Source: Nocardioides silvaticus (GTDB lineage: Bacteria > Actinomycetota > Actinomycetes > Propionibacteriales > Nocardioidaceae). Taken from it: DNA of 64,000 bases. The position numbers were made by a program, and so were the translations under genes. Below the pieces are notes generated by a model. That model had not been told where the DNA came from and made no database searches. It worked only from the letters and a program-made list of their open reading frames with translations. Shown here piece by piece: positions 1 to 9,776 of the stretch (positions are counted from its first letter, which is position 1; every line of letters starts with the position of its first letter). Location: the NCBI RefSeq assembly GCF_003160695.1, contig NZ_QGDD01000011.1, forward strand, positions 62,001-126,000, written 5' to 3'.

Positions 1-450
1 GGCCTGGTGCCGGCGGCGGCGCTGGACCGGGTGGTCACCCTCGGCCACTCCGCGGGCGGTCACCTCGCGACCTGGGCCGCCGGCCGGCCGGACCCGGTCG
101 TCCCGGTCACCGACGTCGTCTCGCAGGCGGGCGTGCTCGACCTGGTCGCCGCGTCCCGCGCGGGCCTCGGCGGCGGTGCGGTCGACGCCTTCCTCGGCCA
201 CGCCCCCGGGCCCGCCGACGCCGCAGCCGATCCCGCGCAGCAGCTGCCGCTCGCCGTACCCGTCCACTGCGTGCACGCCCCCGACGACGACATCGTCCCG
301 ATCTCCCAGTCCCGGGAGTACGTCGAGCGCGCCACCGCCGCCGGCGCGACCGCGGACCTGACCGAGGTGACCGGTGGCCACTTCGGCGTCATCGAGGTCG
401 GCAGCCCGGCCTGGCAGCGGATCCTCGAGATCATCGGCGGGATAGGTTGA
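1..450 (+). CDS. Kynurenine formamidase-like alpha/beta hydrolase (5' truncated by window edge)
   Basis: The reading frame is open from base 1 and the true start lies outside the window. About 149 C-terminal residues are visible. They hold the GHSAGG nucleophile elbow (Ser), an acid in the stretch DDDIVP and the catalytic His in GGHFGVIE, which is the triad of the alpha/beta-hydrolase fold. The stop is followed after 4 bases by kynA, then kynU. From this context I infer hydrolysis of N-formylkynurenine to kynurenine, the step between those two enzymes. The fold alone would also fit a general carboxylesterase, so the specific role rests on the neighbours. Confidence 0.75.
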   Translation, partial: GLVPAAALDRVVTLGHSAGGHLATWAAGRPDPVVPVTDVVSQAGVLDLVAASRAGLGGGAVDAFLGHAPGPADAAADPAQQLPLAVPVHCVHAPDDDIVPISQSREYVERATAAGATADLTEVTGGHFGVIEVGSPAWQRILEIIGGIG

Positions 451-454
451 CCGG

Positions 455-1312
455 GTGTCGATCGAGGAGGGCTACCGGCCGCTCGAGCCCGGCGTGCGCA
501 CCGACTTCTCGGGGACGCTGGACTACGCGGGCTACCTCGACCTCGACACCCTGCTGTCAGCGCAGCACCCGCTGAGCGACCCGCCCCACCCGGACGAGCT
601 GCTCTTCGTCATCCAGCACCAGACCACCGAGCTCTGGCTGAAGCTGATGGTGCACGAGCTGGTCGGCGCCCGCGGCTTCCTCGACGCCGACGACCTCGCG
701 CGGGCACGCAAGAGCCTGGCCCGGGTCAAGCACATCCTGCGCACGATCACCGAGCAGTGGTCGGTGCTGGCGACGCTGACACCCAGCGAGTACGCCGAGT
801 TCCGCGACGTGCTCGGACCGGCGTCGGGCTTCCAGTCCGTGCAGTACCGCGCCGTGGAGTTCCTGCTCGGCAACAAGAACCCGCAGATGCTCAAGGTGTT
901 CGCGGGCGACCCGGCCGCGCACGAGTTCCTCGAGGACGCCCTCACCGGCCACACCGTGTACGACGCGTTCCTCCGCCTGGTCGCCCGCCGCGGGCTCCCC
1001 GTCCCCGCCGCTGTCCTCGAGCGCGACGTGAGCAAGCCGTGGGTCGAGCAGCCCGGCCTGGTCGAGGTGTTCCGCCAGGTCTACGAGGACACCTCCCGCT
1101 ACTGGGACCTCTACGAGACCTCCGAGGACCTGGTCGACCTCGAGGACGCCTTCCAGCTCTGGCGGTTCCGCCACCTCCGCACCGTGCAGCGGACGATCGG
1201 CTACAAGACCGGGACCGGCGGCTCCTCCGGCGTCTCGTTCCTCCGCCGCGCCCTCGACCTCACCTTCTTCCCCGAGCTGATCACGGTGCGGACCGAGATC
1301 GGGATGCCGTGA
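455..1312 (+). CDS. kynA: Tryptophan 2,3-dioxygenase
   Basis: A 285-residue haem enzyme that opens the indole ring of L-tryptophan with O2 to give N-formylkynurenine, the first step of the kynurenine pathway. The family signatures are present: [15 protein letters not shown] near residue 50, the haem-ligand region FRHLRTVQR, and the substrate loop [13 protein letters not shown] near the C-terminus. Length matches bacterial TDOs. The GTG start follows the upstream hydrolase stop by 4 bases. The last codons overlap the GTG of kynU (GTGA), so the three genes form one translationally coupled operon. Confidence 0.95.
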   Translation: MSIEEGYRPLEPGVRTDFSGTLDYAGYLDLDTLLSAQHPLSDPPHPDELLFVIQHQTTELWLKLMVHELVGARGFLDADDLARARKSLARVKHILRTITEQWSVLATLTPSEYAEFRDVLGPASGFQSVQYRAVEFLLGNKNPQMLKVFAGDPAAHEFLEDALTGHTVYDAFLRLVARRGLPVPAAVLERDVSKPWVEQPGLVEVFRQVYEDTSRYWDLYETSEDLVDLEDAFQLWRFRHLRTVQRTIGYKTGTGGSSGVSFLRRALDLTFFPELITVRTEIGMP

Positions 1313-2613
1313 TAGCGCCGGAGGGCGATAGTCCCTTACGAAAAGCACCTGATTCGGGCGAATTCGGGTGCTTTTCGTCAGGGACTATCGCCCAGCGCGC
1401 CGCCGAGCTCGACGCCGCCGACCCGCTCGCGTCGTACCTCGACGCCTTCGTGCGGACCGAGGGGGTGGTGGCCTACCTCGACGGCAACTCGCTGGGGCGG
1501 CCGCTGCGGGCGACGCGGGAGCGGTTGGCGTCCTTCGTGGACGGGGCGTGGGGCGACCGGTTGATCCGGGCGTGGGACGAGGAGTGGATGGCGGCGCCGA
1601 CCGAGCTCGGCGACACGATCGGGCGGGTCTGCCTCGGGGCCACGGCCGGGCAGACGGTGGTCGCCGACTCGACGACGGTGCTGCTCTACAAGCTGGTGCG
1701 GGCGGCGGTCGACGCGCAGGTGCGGGACCATCCGGGTCGCACGGAGGTCGTCGTCGACACCGACAACTTCCCCACCGACCGGTTCGTGGTCGAGGGGGTC
1801 GCGGCCGAGCGCGGACTGGAGCTGCGGTGGGTCACGCCCGACCGGGACGGCACCGTGACCGCCGACCAAGTGCGGGCGGTCGTCTCGGAGCGGACCGCGC
1901 TGGTGCTGCTCAGCGGCATCGCCTACAAGTCGGGCCAGATCGCCGACGTCGCTGCGATCACGCAGGTCGCCCACGAGGCCGGCGCGCTCGTGCTGTGGGA
2001 CCTGTGCCACTCGGTCGGGTCGGTCGAGCTGACCCTCGACGCGCACGAGGTCGACCTGGCGGTCGGCTGCACGTACAAGTACCTCAACGGCGGCCCGGGC
2101 GCCCCGGCGTTCGCCTACCTCGCCGAGCGACACCAGGGCCGGCTCCGCCAGCCGGTGCAGGGCTGGATGGGCGCGGCCGACGTGTTCGCGATGGCCGAGC
2201 ACTACCAGCCCGCGGACGGCGTCCGGCAGCTCATCAGCGGGACACCACCGATCGTCGGGATGTTGCCGATGCGGGACATGCTGGCGCTGATCGAACGGGC
2301 CGGGATGGCCGCCGTACGGCGGAAGTCGACAGCCCTCACGGCGTTCGCCGTCGAGGTGGCCGACGAGCTGCTCGCCGGCCACGGGGTGCGGCTCGCCTCG
2401 CCGCGCGACCCCGAGGTGCGGGGGAGCCACATCACGCTCGAGCACCCCGACTTCCGCGCCGTGACGGTCGAGCTGTGGGAGCGAAGCGTCATCCCTGACT
2501 TCCGGCCGCCGTCGGGCCTGCGGATCGGGCTGTCCCCGCTGAGCACGTCGTTCGCCGAGGTGGCGACCGGCTTGTCCGTGGTCGCGGACGTGCTCACTTC
2601 TCCCAGAGCTTGA
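1309..2613 (+). CDS. kynU: Kynureninase, N-terminus encoded by an inserted palindromic repeat
   Basis: A 434-residue PLP enzyme that cleaves kynurenine to anthranilate and alanine. Family motifs are LDGNSLGRP near the N-terminus, the Asp/His region [10 protein letters not shown], and the PLP lysine in [12 protein letters not shown]. The conserved start of the fold (AELDAADPL) begins about 32 codons in. No ATG, GTG or TTG occurs in frame between the repeat and that segment, so the usable start is the GTG that overlaps the kynA stop. Residues 7 to 27 are therefore the translation of a 63-bp palindrome seen elsewhere in the window. The other three copies have TGA at the codon that is TTA here (1336-1338). 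The gene ends convergently with, and overlaps by 20 bases, the lipoprotein gene on the other strand. Confidence 0.93.
   Translation: MIAPEGDSPLRKAPDSGEFGCFSSGTIAQRAAELDAADPLASYLDAFVRTEGVVAYLDGNSLGRPLRATRERLASFVDGAWGDRLIRAWDEEWMAAPTELGDTIGRVCLGATAGQTVVADSTTVLLYKLVRAAVDAQVRDHPGRTEVVVDTDNFPTDRFVVEGVAAERGLELRWVTPDRDGTVTADQVRAVVSERTALVLLSGIAYKSGQIADVAAITQVAHEAGALVLWDLCHSVGSVELTLDAHEVDLAVGCTYKYLNGGPGAPAFAYLAERHQGRLRQPVQGWMGAADVFAMAEHYQPADGVRQLISGTPPIVGMLPMRDMLALIERAGMAAVRRKSTALTAFAVEVADELLAGHGVRLASPRDPEVRGSHITLEHPDFRAVTVELWERSVIPDFRPPSGLRIGLSPLSTSFAEVATGLSVVADVLTSPRA
1327..1389. repeat. 63-bp palindromic element, copy 1 (inside kynU)
   Basis: Inverted arms of 23 bases, from GATAGTCCC to GCACC and from GGTGC to GGGACTATC, flank a 17-base centre. 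The left arm has T at 1337 where the other three copies have G, which breaks one base pair and turns a TGA into TTA in the kynU frame. The A-tract, GC stem and T-tract (AAAAGCACC ... GGTGCTTTT) resemble a bidirectional intrinsic terminator. This copy is read through by kynU. Confidence 0.95.
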
Positions 2614-3637
2614 TCTCCTCCTCGGCGTCGACCTTCTGCCGGTTCGGCGGGTCGAACTCGCCGAAGGCGGAGCCGAGCACCAGGCCGTAGGAGACCTCGG
2701 TCGTGAGCGGGCCCTGCTCGCTGTCCTTGGCCGGGACCTCGAAGATCAGGTGCTTCGACCAGCCGCAGACGGCCGAGGCGGGGATCGGGCAGGCGTCGGT
2801 GCCGTCGTCGTTGGAGACCGAGCTCACGGGGGTCGAGCCGTCGAGGGTGGCCTTCACCTTCACGGTGCCCGCCGCGTAGCGGGCAGCGCCGCCCAGGCCG
2901 TTGGTCAGGGTGTAGGACCGCAGCTCGGTCGACAGCGTCAGCACCATGAAGAGCCGGCCGTCCGGCGCCCACTCGCCGCCGGCGTACGGCGTCAGGACCG
3001 GGCCCACGATGTCGCAGCCGAACTCCACGGTCGCGAGCTTCGTGTCGAACCACTTTCCGGCGTCGTCGCACGGCTCGGGCTTGAGCCGCTTGTCCGCGAT
3101 GTCGTAGAGGCCCTGGGCGCCCCCGGCCTCGACGTCGCCGTTCTTGAGGTCGACCGACTGCACGACGCCGTCGAACTCGAGCTCCAGCGTGCGGTCCGTG
3201 CCGTCGCCGTCGACGACGACGTAGAACGACTCGCCCGCCTCCGAGCCGTCGTCCGGCGGCGGCAGCCGGTAGGCCTCGCCCTCGCTGACCAGGTCGATGA
3301 TCGGGGTGTCGTCGGTGTCGAAGACGCCGTCGAGCCGGTTGGAGGCCCACGGGTCGTACTGCCAGGTGATCGGCACCAGCACCGCGCCCGAGGGCGCCTC
3401 GACGTTCTCCCGGGCCCGCGTCTCGTCCGAACCGGCGGAGTCGACGGGCTCGGCCGCCGTGATGAGCAGGCGGCCGGTCGGCAGCACCACCGTCGCCTCG
3501 GTGCCCTTCTTGAACTGGTCGTCGACCTGGGCGCGGATGACGTCCCCGGGCTTGGTGGTGTCCTCGTCGTCGCCGCACGAGGCCAGCAACGGGGACAGCA
3601 GGAGGAGAGTCATCCCGGTGACGGCACGTGCACGCAT
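2594..3637 (-). CDS. Secreted lipoprotein of unknown function
   Basis: The 347-residue product starts MRARAVTGMTLLLLSPLLASCGDD, a short lipoprotein signal with lipobox LASC and the modified Cys near residue 21, so it should be anchored outside the membrane. The mature part is rich in Asp, Glu and Gly with four later Cys residues that could form disulfides. I do not recognise a named domain. The start chosen is the ATG at 3637; an in-frame ATG three codons upstream (3646) is also possible. It is convergent with kynU and divergent from the sterol-carrier-like gene. Confidence 0.8.
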   Translation of the reverse strand: MRARAVTGMTLLLLSPLLASCGDDEDTTKPGDVIRAQVDDQFKKGTEATVVLPTGRLLITAAEPVDSAGSDETRARENVEAPSGAVLVPITWQYDPWASNRLDGVFDTDDTPIIDLVSEGEAYRLPPPDDGSEAGESFYVVVDGDGTDRTLELEFDGVVQSVDLKNGDVEAGGAQGLYDIADKRLKPEPCDDAGKWFDTKLATVEFGCDIVGPVLTPYAGGEWAPDGRLFMVLTLSTELRSYTLTNGLGGAARYAAGTVKVKATLDGSTPVSSVSNDDGTDACPIPASAVCGWSKHLIFEVPAKDSEQGPLTTEVSYGLVLGSAFGEFDPPNRQKVDAEEEIKLWEK

Positions 3638-3688
3638 GGGCCACATTGTGTACGACGCGCGTCGGCCCTCGTTTGTAGGCTCACGAAC

Positions 3689-4048
3689 GTGGCCTCCCGA
3701 CTCCGCCCCGCCGACCCCGCCGACGTCGCCGACGCCCGTGCGCGCGTGGCTGCCGGAAGCCCGGAGCACACCGACCTGCGGCTGCTCACCAAGCACTTCC
3801 TCGCCCTCCTCGAGGAGCGGGCCCCCGGCCGGTCGGTCGAGGTCCGGGTGCCGCCGTACGCCGCCGTCCAGGTCGTCGAGGGGGTCCGCCACACGCGCGG
3901 CACCCCGCCCGCGGTGATCGAGACCGACGCCGAGACCTGGGTCGCGCTCGCCACCGGCGCGCTGGCCTGGCCCGACGCACTCGCCGGCGGCCGGGTGCAC
4001 GCGAGCGGCGAGCGCACCGACCTCTCGCCGTACCTCCCCCTGGACTAG
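3689..4048 (+). CDS. Sterol-carrier-like (SCP2-type) small protein
   Basis: A 119-residue protein beginning MASRLRPADPADVADAR (GTG start). It resembles the short actinobacterial sterol carrier family: a basic central strand (RSVEVRVPPYAAVQVVEG) and a C-terminal segment ETDAETWVALATGALAWPDALAGGRVHASGERTDLSPYLPL that matches the SCP2 lipid-binding end. Proteins of this type often sit near purF and purM in actinobacteria, as here. The ligand is unknown; cytosolic, no signal sequence. Confidence 0.7.
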   Translation: MASRLRPADPADVADARARVAAGSPEHTDLRLLTKHFLALLEERAPGRSVEVRVPPYAAVQVVEGVRHTRGTPPAVIETDAETWVALATGALAWPDALAGGRVHASGERTDLSPYLPLD

Positions 4049-4082
4049 GGACGTGCCCGGCCGCGGGGATAGGTTGACGAGC

Positions 4083-5450
4083 ATGACGATGACGAGTGAC
4101 GAGATCCGATCCCGCGTCGCAGAAGCACTGCCCGGCGTCCGCGAAGACCTCGAGGACCTGGTCCGCATCCCGTCGGTGAGCGCCGACCCCGAGCGGCTCG
4201 ACGAGGTCGAGCGCAGCGCCGAGCGCACCGCCGAGCTGTTCCGCGCCGAGGGCGTCGACGCGCGCATCGTGCGGGCGTACGACGGGGCGCCGCCCGCGGT
4301 CATCGGCGAGAAGCGTGGCCCCGAGGGCGCGCCCGTCGTCCTGCTCTACGCGCACCACGACGTCCAGCCCGAGAACGACCCCGCCGACTGGGACAGCGCG
4401 CCGTTCGAGCCGACCGAGCGCGACGGCCGGCTCTACGGCCGCGGCGCGGCCGACGACAAGGCCGGGATCATGACCCACGTCGCCGCGCTCCGGGTCTTCG
4501 GCGACGAGCTGCCGGTGACCGTCCGGCTGTTCATCGAGGGCGAGGAGGAGGTCGCCAGCGCGACCCTGCCGCAGCTGCTCGAGCAGAACCTCGACGAGCT
4601 CCGTGCCGACGTCATCGTGATCGCCGACTCCGGCAACTGGGACATCGGCGTGCCCGCGCTCACCACCAGCCTCCGCGGCCTGGTCCGCGTCAACGTCGAG
4701 GTCCGCACGCTGTCCCACGCGGTCCACCAGGGCATGTGGGGCGGTCTCGTGCCGGACTCGCTCCTCGCCCTGTCCCGCCTCATCGCCTCGCTCCACGACG
4801 ACGACGGCAACCTGCTCGTCGAGGGCCTGGCCAGCGGCCCGGCCGCCGACGTCGACTACCCCGAGGACCGGCTCCGCCTCGAGTCCGGCATCGCTCCCGG
4901 CGTCCAGTGGATCGGCTCCGGCCCCAAGGTGGAGCGGCTCTGGACCCAGCCCGCGCTGTCGGTGATCGGGCTCGACGCCCCGAAGGTCGACGGCTCCTCC
5001 AACACCCTCATCCCGGCTGCCCGCGCCCGCCTCGCCCTGCGCACCGCCCCCGGCGAGACCTCCGCGAACGCCATCGACTGCCTGCGCCGCCACCTGGAGA
5101 AGAACGTCCCCTGGGGCGCCCAGCTGACCGTCGACGTCGTCGACACCGGCGAGCCGATCGCGCTCGACGTCACCGGTCCGGCGTACGACGCCGCCCGCTC
5201 CGCCTTCACCGAGGCCTGGGACGGCACCGAGCCGGTCGACATGGGCGTCGGCGGGTCGATCCCGTTCATCGCCGAGTTCCTCGAGGCCATGCCCGGCGCC
5301 AGCGTGCTCGTCACCGGCGTCGAGGACCCCGACACCCGCGCCCACGGCGCCAACGAGGGCCTCCACCTCGCCGAGTTCGAGAAGGTCCTCGTCGCCGAGG
5401 CCCTCATGCTCCGCAACCTGGGCGCCGAGGCGGCGGCGGGAATCATGTAG
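4083..5450 (+). CDS. M20-family dipeptidase
   Basis: A 455-residue zinc peptidase of the M20/M25/M40 family. Metal-binding motifs are YAHHDVQP (His and nearby Asp), GRGAADDKAGI (bridging Asp), and EGEEEVAS (general base and metal Glu), with the dimerisation segment between about residues 200 and 300 and a final metal His near GANEGLHLAEFEK. It likely cleaves dipeptides in the cytoplasm. The ATG at 4083 is preferred over an upstream in-frame start because the family normally begins about 10 residues before the first helix. Confidence 0.9.
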   Translation: MTMTSDEIRSRVAEALPGVREDLEDLVRIPSVSADPERLDEVERSAERTAELFRAEGVDARIVRAYDGAPPAVIGEKRGPEGAPVVLLYAHHDVQPENDPADWDSAPFEPTERDGRLYGRGAADDKAGIMTHVAALRVFGDELPVTVRLFIEGEEEVASATLPQLLEQNLDELRADVIVIADSGNWDIGVPALTTSLRGLVRVNVEVRTLSHAVHQGMWGGLVPDSLLALSRLIASLHDDDGNLLVEGLASGPAADVDYPEDRLRLESGIAPGVQWIGSGPKVERLWTQPALSVIGLDAPKVDGSSNTLIPAARARLALRTAPGETSANAIDCLRRHLEKNVPWGAQLTVDVVDTGEPIALDVTGPAYDAARSAFTEAWDGTEPVDMGVGGSIPFIAEFLEAMPGASVLVTGVEDPDTRAHGANEGLHLAEFEKVLVAEALMLRNLGAEAAAGIM

Positions 5451-5466
5451 CTGGGAGTTGCTGCTA

Positions 5467-5493
5467 CTACCCGGGTGGTCGCCACCCGGGTAG
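5467..5493. terminator. 12-bp inverted repeat between the peptidase gene and purF
   Basis: CTACCCGGGTGG and CCACCCGGGTAG form a perfect 12-bp stem with a 3-base loop, 17 bases after the peptidase stop. There is no T-run, so it may be a Rho-type or processing hairpin rather than a classical terminator, or part of the purF leader. Confidence 0.5.
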
Positions 5494-5597
5494 CGGGCAC
5501 AACACGGAGTCTCTTGATTCCGCCCCGACCGGAGTGGGCCATCCCACGCCGACGACGAATCCGGCGTACGACGCCGGGGCCGTTAGACTCCTGGAAC

Positions 5598-7058
5598 GTG
5601 TGCGGAGTCTTCGGTGTCTGGGCCCCCGGTGAGGACGTCGCGAAGCTGACCTACTTCGGTCTGTACGCGCTCCAGCACCGCGGCCAGGAGTCGGCCGGCA
5701 TCTCGGTGAGCAACGGCCGCCAGATCCTCGTCTACAAGGACATGGGGCTGGTCTCGCAGGTGTTCGACGAGACCACCCTCGACTCCTTCCAGGGCCACCT
5801 CGCGGTCGGCCACTGCCGCTACTCGACGACCGGCGCGAGCACCTGGCAGAACGCGCAGCCGACGTTCCGGCCGACCGGCAGCGGCTCGATCGCGCTGGGC
5901 CACAACGGCAACCTGATCAACACCGCGGACCTCCAGCAGATGGTCCACGACCTGCCGACCGACGAGGGCGAGCTCGACATCCACGCCCGCGACCTCGAGA
6001 CGTCGACCAACGACACCAGCCTGGTCACCGCGCTGCTCGCGCACCACCCCGATCAGTCGCTCGAGGCCCGCGCGCTGGAGCTGCTGCCCAAGGTCAGGGG
6101 CGCGTTCTGCTTCGTCTTCATGAACGAGGACACGCTGTACGCCGCGCGCGACCCCGAGGGCATCCGCCCGCTGGTGCTCGGCCGGCTCGACCGCGGCTGG
6201 GTCGTCGCCAGCGAGAGCGCCGCGCTCGCCACCATCGGCGCGAGCGTGGTGCGCGAGGTGGAGCCCGGCGAGCTGATCGTCATCGACGAGGGCGGCCTGC
6301 GGTCCTACAAGTTCGCCGAGCCGCAGCGCAAGGGCTGTGTGTTCGAGTACGTCTACCTCGCCCGGCCCGACGCCCACATCGCCGGCCGCAGCGTGCACGA
6401 GGCACGGGTGGAGATGGGCCGGGAGCTGGCCCGCCAGTTCCCCGTCGAGGCAGACCTGGTGATCCCGGTGCCCGAGTCCGGCACCCCGGCCGCGTCCGGC
6501 TACGCGCTGGAGAGCGGCATCCCGTTCGGGCAGGGCTTCGTCAAGAACGCCTACGTCGGCCGCACGTTCATCCAGCCCAGCCAGACCCTGCGCCAGCTCG
6601 GCATCCGGCTCAAGCTCAACGCCCTCGAGCACATGATCCGCGGCAAGCGGATCGTCGTCGTCGACGACTCGATCGTCCGCGGCAACACCCAGCGTGCCCA
6701 GATCCGGATGCTCCGCGAGGCCGGTGCGCTCGAGGTCCACGTGCGGATCTCGAGCCCGCCGGTGAAGTGGCCGTGCTTCTACGGCATCGACTTCGCGACC
6801 CGCGCCGAGCTGATCGCCAACGGCCTCGACGTCGACGAGATCGCTGCCAGCGTCGGCGCCGACAGCCTCGGCTACATCTCGCTCGAGGGCATGGTCGCGG
6901 CGACCGGGCAGCCGCAGACGAGCCTGTGCACCGCCTGCTTCACCGGCGACTACCCGATCCCGCTGCCCGACGAGAGCCTCCTCGGCAAGCACCTCCTCGA
7001 GGTCAGCCTGCAGTCCCCGACGATGGGCCGGGCGCTGCCTGTCCTCAACAACCCCTAG
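5598..7058 (+). CDS. purF: Amidophosphoribosyltransferase
   Basis: A 486-residue enzyme making phosphoribosylamine from PRPP and glutamine, the committed step of purine synthesis. The GTG at 5598 is followed directly by Cys (VCGVFGVW), the N-terminal glutaminase nucleophile, so there is no long propeptide. The PRPP-binding loop is IVVVDDSIVRGNT. Cysteines in KGCVFEY, VKWPCFYG and SLCTACFTGDYP match the ligands of the 4Fe-4S form of the enzyme. An in-frame upstream extension to 5475 lacks homology and was rejected. purM follows after 7 bases. Confidence 0.96.
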   Translation: MCGVFGVWAPGEDVAKLTYFGLYALQHRGQESAGISVSNGRQILVYKDMGLVSQVFDETTLDSFQGHLAVGHCRYSTTGASTWQNAQPTFRPTGSGSIALGHNGNLINTADLQQMVHDLPTDEGELDIHARDLETSTNDTSLVTALLAHHPDQSLEARALELLPKVRGAFCFVFMNEDTLYAARDPEGIRPLVLGRLDRGWVVASESAALATIGASVVREVEPGELIVIDEGGLRSYKFAEPQRKGCVFEYVYLARPDAHIAGRSVHEARVEMGRELARQFPVEADLVIPVPESGTPAASGYALESGIPFGQGFVKNAYVGRTFIQPSQTLRQLGIRLKLNALEHMIRGKRIVVVDDSIVRGNTQRAQIRMLREAGALEVHVRISSPPVKWPCFYGIDFATRAELIANGLDVDEIAASVGADSLGYISLEGMVAATGQPQTSLCTACFTGDYPIPLPDESLLGKHLLEVSLQSPTMGRALPVLNNP

Positions 7059-7065
7059 GAGACCG

Positions 7066-8136
7066 GTGACCGCCGAGCAGCCGAACGCCTACGCCCAGGC
7101 GGGCGTCGACATCCATGCGGCCGACAAGGCCGTCGACCTGATGAAGACGTGGGTCGAGAAGGCCCGGCGCCCGGAGATGGTGGGCGGGCTCGGCGGGTTC
7201 GCGGGCTTGTTCGACGCGAGCGCGCTGACGTCGTACAAGCGACCGCTGCTGGCGACCTCCACCGACGGCGTCGGCACCAAGGTCGCCGTGGCACAGATGA
7301 TGGACAAGCACGACACCATCGGCTTCGACCTGGTCGGCATGGTCGTCGACGACCTCGTCGTGTGCGGTGCCGAACCGTTGTTCATGACCGACTACATCGC
7401 GACCGGCAAGGTCGTGCCCGAGCGGATCGCCGCCATCGTCAAGGGCATCGCCGAGGCATGCGTCGAGGCCGGCTGCGCGCTGGTCGGCGGCGAGACCGCC
7501 GAGCACCCGGGGCTCCTCGCCCCCGACGAGTACGACGTCGCGGGCGCCACCACCGGCGTGGTCGAGGCCGACGCGCTGCTCGGCCCCGGTCGGGTGCGCC
7601 CCGGCGACGTGGTGATCGCGATGGCCTCCAGCGGCCTGCACTCCAACGGGTACTCGTTGGCCCGGCACGTGTTCTTCACCCAGGCCGGCTGGTCGGTCGA
7701 CCGCCACGTCGACGAGCTCGGCCGCACGCTGGGGGAGGAGCTGCTCGAGCCGACCCGCATCTACACCAAGGCCGGGCTGGCGCTCGCGCGCGAGACCCGG
7801 ACCCACGCGATGGCCCATGTCACCGGTGGCGGACTGGCCACCAACCTGGCCCGGGTGATGCCCGTGGAGCTCCGCGCGACCCTCGACCGGTCCACCTGGC
7901 AGCCGGCCCCGGTCTTCGACCTGGTGCGGCAGCTCGGCGACGTCAGCCAGCCCGACCTGGAGGCCACGCTCAACTGCGGGGTCGGCATGGTCGCCCTGAC
8001 CCACCCCGACTCCGTGGACGACGCCCTGGCCCGGCTGGCCGAGCTCGGGATCGTCTCCTGGGTGGCCGGCCAGGTGGACGTCGACCCCCAGCAGCAGGGC
8101 ACCGTCGAACTCGTCGGGCAGCACCGCGACTGGTGA
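7066..8136 (+). CDS. purM: Phosphoribosylformylglycinamidine cyclo-ligase
   Basis: A 356-residue AIR synthetase. It uses ATP to close the imidazole ring of FGAM in purine synthesis. The ATP-grasping N-terminal region STDGVGTKVAVA, the FDLVGMVVDDLVVCGAEPLFMTDY segment and GLHSNGYSLAR are family hallmarks; length is normal. The start is a GTG 7 bases after purF, in a likely two-gene purine operon. Confidence 0.96.
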   Translation: MTAEQPNAYAQAGVDIHAADKAVDLMKTWVEKARRPEMVGGLGGFAGLFDASALTSYKRPLLATSTDGVGTKVAVAQMMDKHDTIGFDLVGMVVDDLVVCGAEPLFMTDYIATGKVVPERIAAIVKGIAEACVEAGCALVGGETAEHPGLLAPDEYDVAGATTGVVEADALLGPGRVRPGDVVIAMASSGLHSNGYSLARHVFFTQAGWSVDRHVDELGRTLGEELLEPTRIYTKAGLALARETRTHAMAHVTGGGLATNLARVMPVELRATLDRSTWQPAPVFDLVRQLGDVSQPDLEATLNCGVGMVALTHPDSVDDALARLAELGIVSWVAGQVDVDPQQQGTVELVGQHRDW

Positions 8137-8242
8137 CCGCCAAGGTGATTTGGCGGACAGTTCCCACCAGAACTCGATTCCGGTGTGCAGGAACAGCCAC
8201 CGAGCAGGTAGCGTTGACCCCACGAGACTAGCTATCAGCAGT

Positions 8243-8264
8243 CCGGGACGCCTGGTCGTCCCGG
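8243..8264 (+). promoter_or_regulatory. Leader hairpin upstream of the DUF3073 gene
   Basis: CCGGGACG and CGTCCCGG pair as an 8-bp stem with a 6-base loop, 26 bases before the DUF3073 start codon. It lies after purM and could end part of the pur transcripts or shape the leader of the small gene. Confidence 0.4.
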
Positions 8265-8290
8265 CCAAGTGTGCGAGGGGGCTGGACCCT

Positions 8291-8464
8291 ATGGGCCGCG
8301 GCCGAGCGAAAGCCAAGCAGACGAAGGTCGCGCGCGACCTCAAGTACCGCACTCACGAGACTGACCTCAGTGCCCTGGCGCGAGAGCTCCATGGCGAGGC
8401 CGACTCGTCGCCGGACCCCGTCGAGGATCTCGACGAGTGGTCTGACTACACCCCTCGAGACTGA
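8291..8464 (+). CDS. DUF3073 small conserved actinobacterial protein
   Basis: A 57-residue protein, [21 protein letters not shown]..., with a very basic N-terminus and an acidic C-terminus. This matches the DUF3073 family, which is commonly found directly after purM in actinobacteria. The role is unknown; the basic start suggests binding to RNA or the ribosome, which is only inference. The start was placed at the ATG before GRGRAKAK because the upstream extension is not conserved in composition. Confidence 0.9.
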   Translation: MGRGRAKAKQTKVARDLKYRTHETDLSALARELHGEADSSPDPVEDLDEWSDYTPRD

Positions 8465-8476
8465 CGGTCCCGCCGC

Positions 8477-8507
8477 CAGCGTGACGCACCTTCGGAGCGC
8501 CACGCTG
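8477..8507. terminator. Bidirectional terminator-like hairpin
   Basis: CAGCGTG and CACGCTG pair, extended inward by a second CGC/GCG step, between the convergent DUF3073 and dehydrogenase genes. There is no clear T-run, but the position fits a shared transcription end. Confidence 0.5.
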
Positions 8508-8523
8508 ACGTTGTGACCTTCCC

Positions 8524-9621
8524 TCAGGGCAGCCAGATGGCGCGTCGGCCGATCTCGCGCATCCGCTGCTCGGCCACCCGGTCGGCGGCGGTCGCGGTCG
8601 GCACACCCTCGGTGCGCGCGCGCTCGAGCACGTTGCGGGTCGTCTCGTAGATCCGCGCGGCCCGGGTCCTGGCGCGCTCGAAGCTGAACCCCTCGAGCTC
8701 GTCGGCGACCTGGACCAGCCCACCGGCGTTGACGACGTAGTCCGGCGCGTAGACGATCCCGCGGTCCTCGACCAGCTTCTCGACGCCGGGGTGGGCCAGC
8801 TGGTTGTTGGCGGCGCCGCACACGATGCGGGCGCTCAGGGTCGCGACGACCTCGTCGGTAAGCGCGCCGCCGAGCGCGCACGGGGCGTAGACGTCGAGCT
8901 CGGAGGCGACCAGGGCCTCGCTCGACTCCACCACGCGCACGGTCGGGTGCTCGTCGCGCACGCGGTCGACCGCGGCAGCGGAGACGTCGGTGACGACGAC
9001 CTCGGCACCGACCTCGACCAGGTGGCCCACCAGGTGCCGCCCGACCTTGCCCACGCCCGCGACGCCGACGGTGCGGCCGGCGAGCACCGCGGCGGGGTCG
9101 GCGTCGCCCCAGACCGACTCGGCGGCGGCACGCAGGCCGCAGAAGACGCCGTACGCCGTCAGCACGCTGCTGTCGCCCGCACCACCGTGCGCCTCGGTGC
9201 GTCCGGTGACGTGCGCGGACTCGCGGGCGACGACGTCCATGTCCTCGCTGTAGGTGCCCACGTCACACGCGGTGATGTAGCGGCCGGCCAGCGACTCGAC
9301 GAACCGGCCGTAGGCACGCAGCAGGGCCTCGGTCTTCAGGGCTGCCGGGTCGCCGATGATGACGGCCTTGCCGCCGCCGAGGTCGAGGCCGGTGACCGCG
9401 GCCTTGTAGGACATCCCGCGGGAGAGCGCGAGCACGTCGGTCAGCGCGGCGGCGGTCGAGGTGTACGGGTAGAAGCGGGTGCCGCCGAGGGAGGGCCCGA
9501 GGGCCGTGGAGTGGATCGCGATGATCGCCCGGAGGCCGCTGGCGGGATCGTTGGCGAAGACGACCTGCTCGTGCTCGAGGTCGTGCTCGAGGTGGTCGAC
9601 GGCAGTGCTGTGCTCGGACAT
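8524..9621 (-). CDS. Valine/leucine (branched-chain amino acid) dehydrogenase
   Basis: A 365-residue member of the Glu/Leu/Phe/Val dehydrogenase family, which oxidatively deaminates branched-chain amino acids with NAD+. The catalytic lysine region [11 protein letters not shown] and the preceding [14 protein letters not shown] are present, with the NAD-binding fold at [14 protein letters not shown]. Size and motifs are closest to actinobacterial valine dehydrogenases (Vdh) and Bacillus leucine dehydrogenase; exact substrate cannot be read from sequence. The ATG at 9621 was chosen because the upstream extension is Arg/Pro-rich and unlike the family. Confidence 0.88.
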   Translation of the reverse strand: MSEHSTAVDHLEHDLEHEQVVFANDPASGLRAIIAIHSTALGPSLGGTRFYPYTSTAAALTDVLALSRGMSYKAAVTGLDLGGGKAVIIGDPAALKTEALLRAYGRFVESLAGRYITACDVGTYSEDMDVVARESAHVTGRTEAHGGAGDSSVLTAYGVFCGLRAAAESVWGDADPAAVLAGRTVGVAGVGKVGRHLVGHLVEVGAEVVVTDVSAAAVDRVRDEHPTVRVVESSEALVASELDVYAPCALGGALTDEVVATLSARIVCGAANNQLAHPGVEKLVEDRGIVYAPDYVVNAGGLVQVADELEGFSFERARTRAARIYETTRNVLERARTEGVPTATAADRVAEQRMREIGRRAIWLP

Positions 9622-9776
9622 GGGTGGGGTCCACTTTCTGTTGAGCCACGGGGGTGGTGTGGCGCGTCGTGACCGGCGCGCGCGGGTGGTGCGCGCCGGT
9701 AGGACCAACGATAGGACCCCGAGCGGGGGAACGGTGAGCCCGCGTGTGGGCGGTGTCAGCCGGTGTCAGCGGGGGA

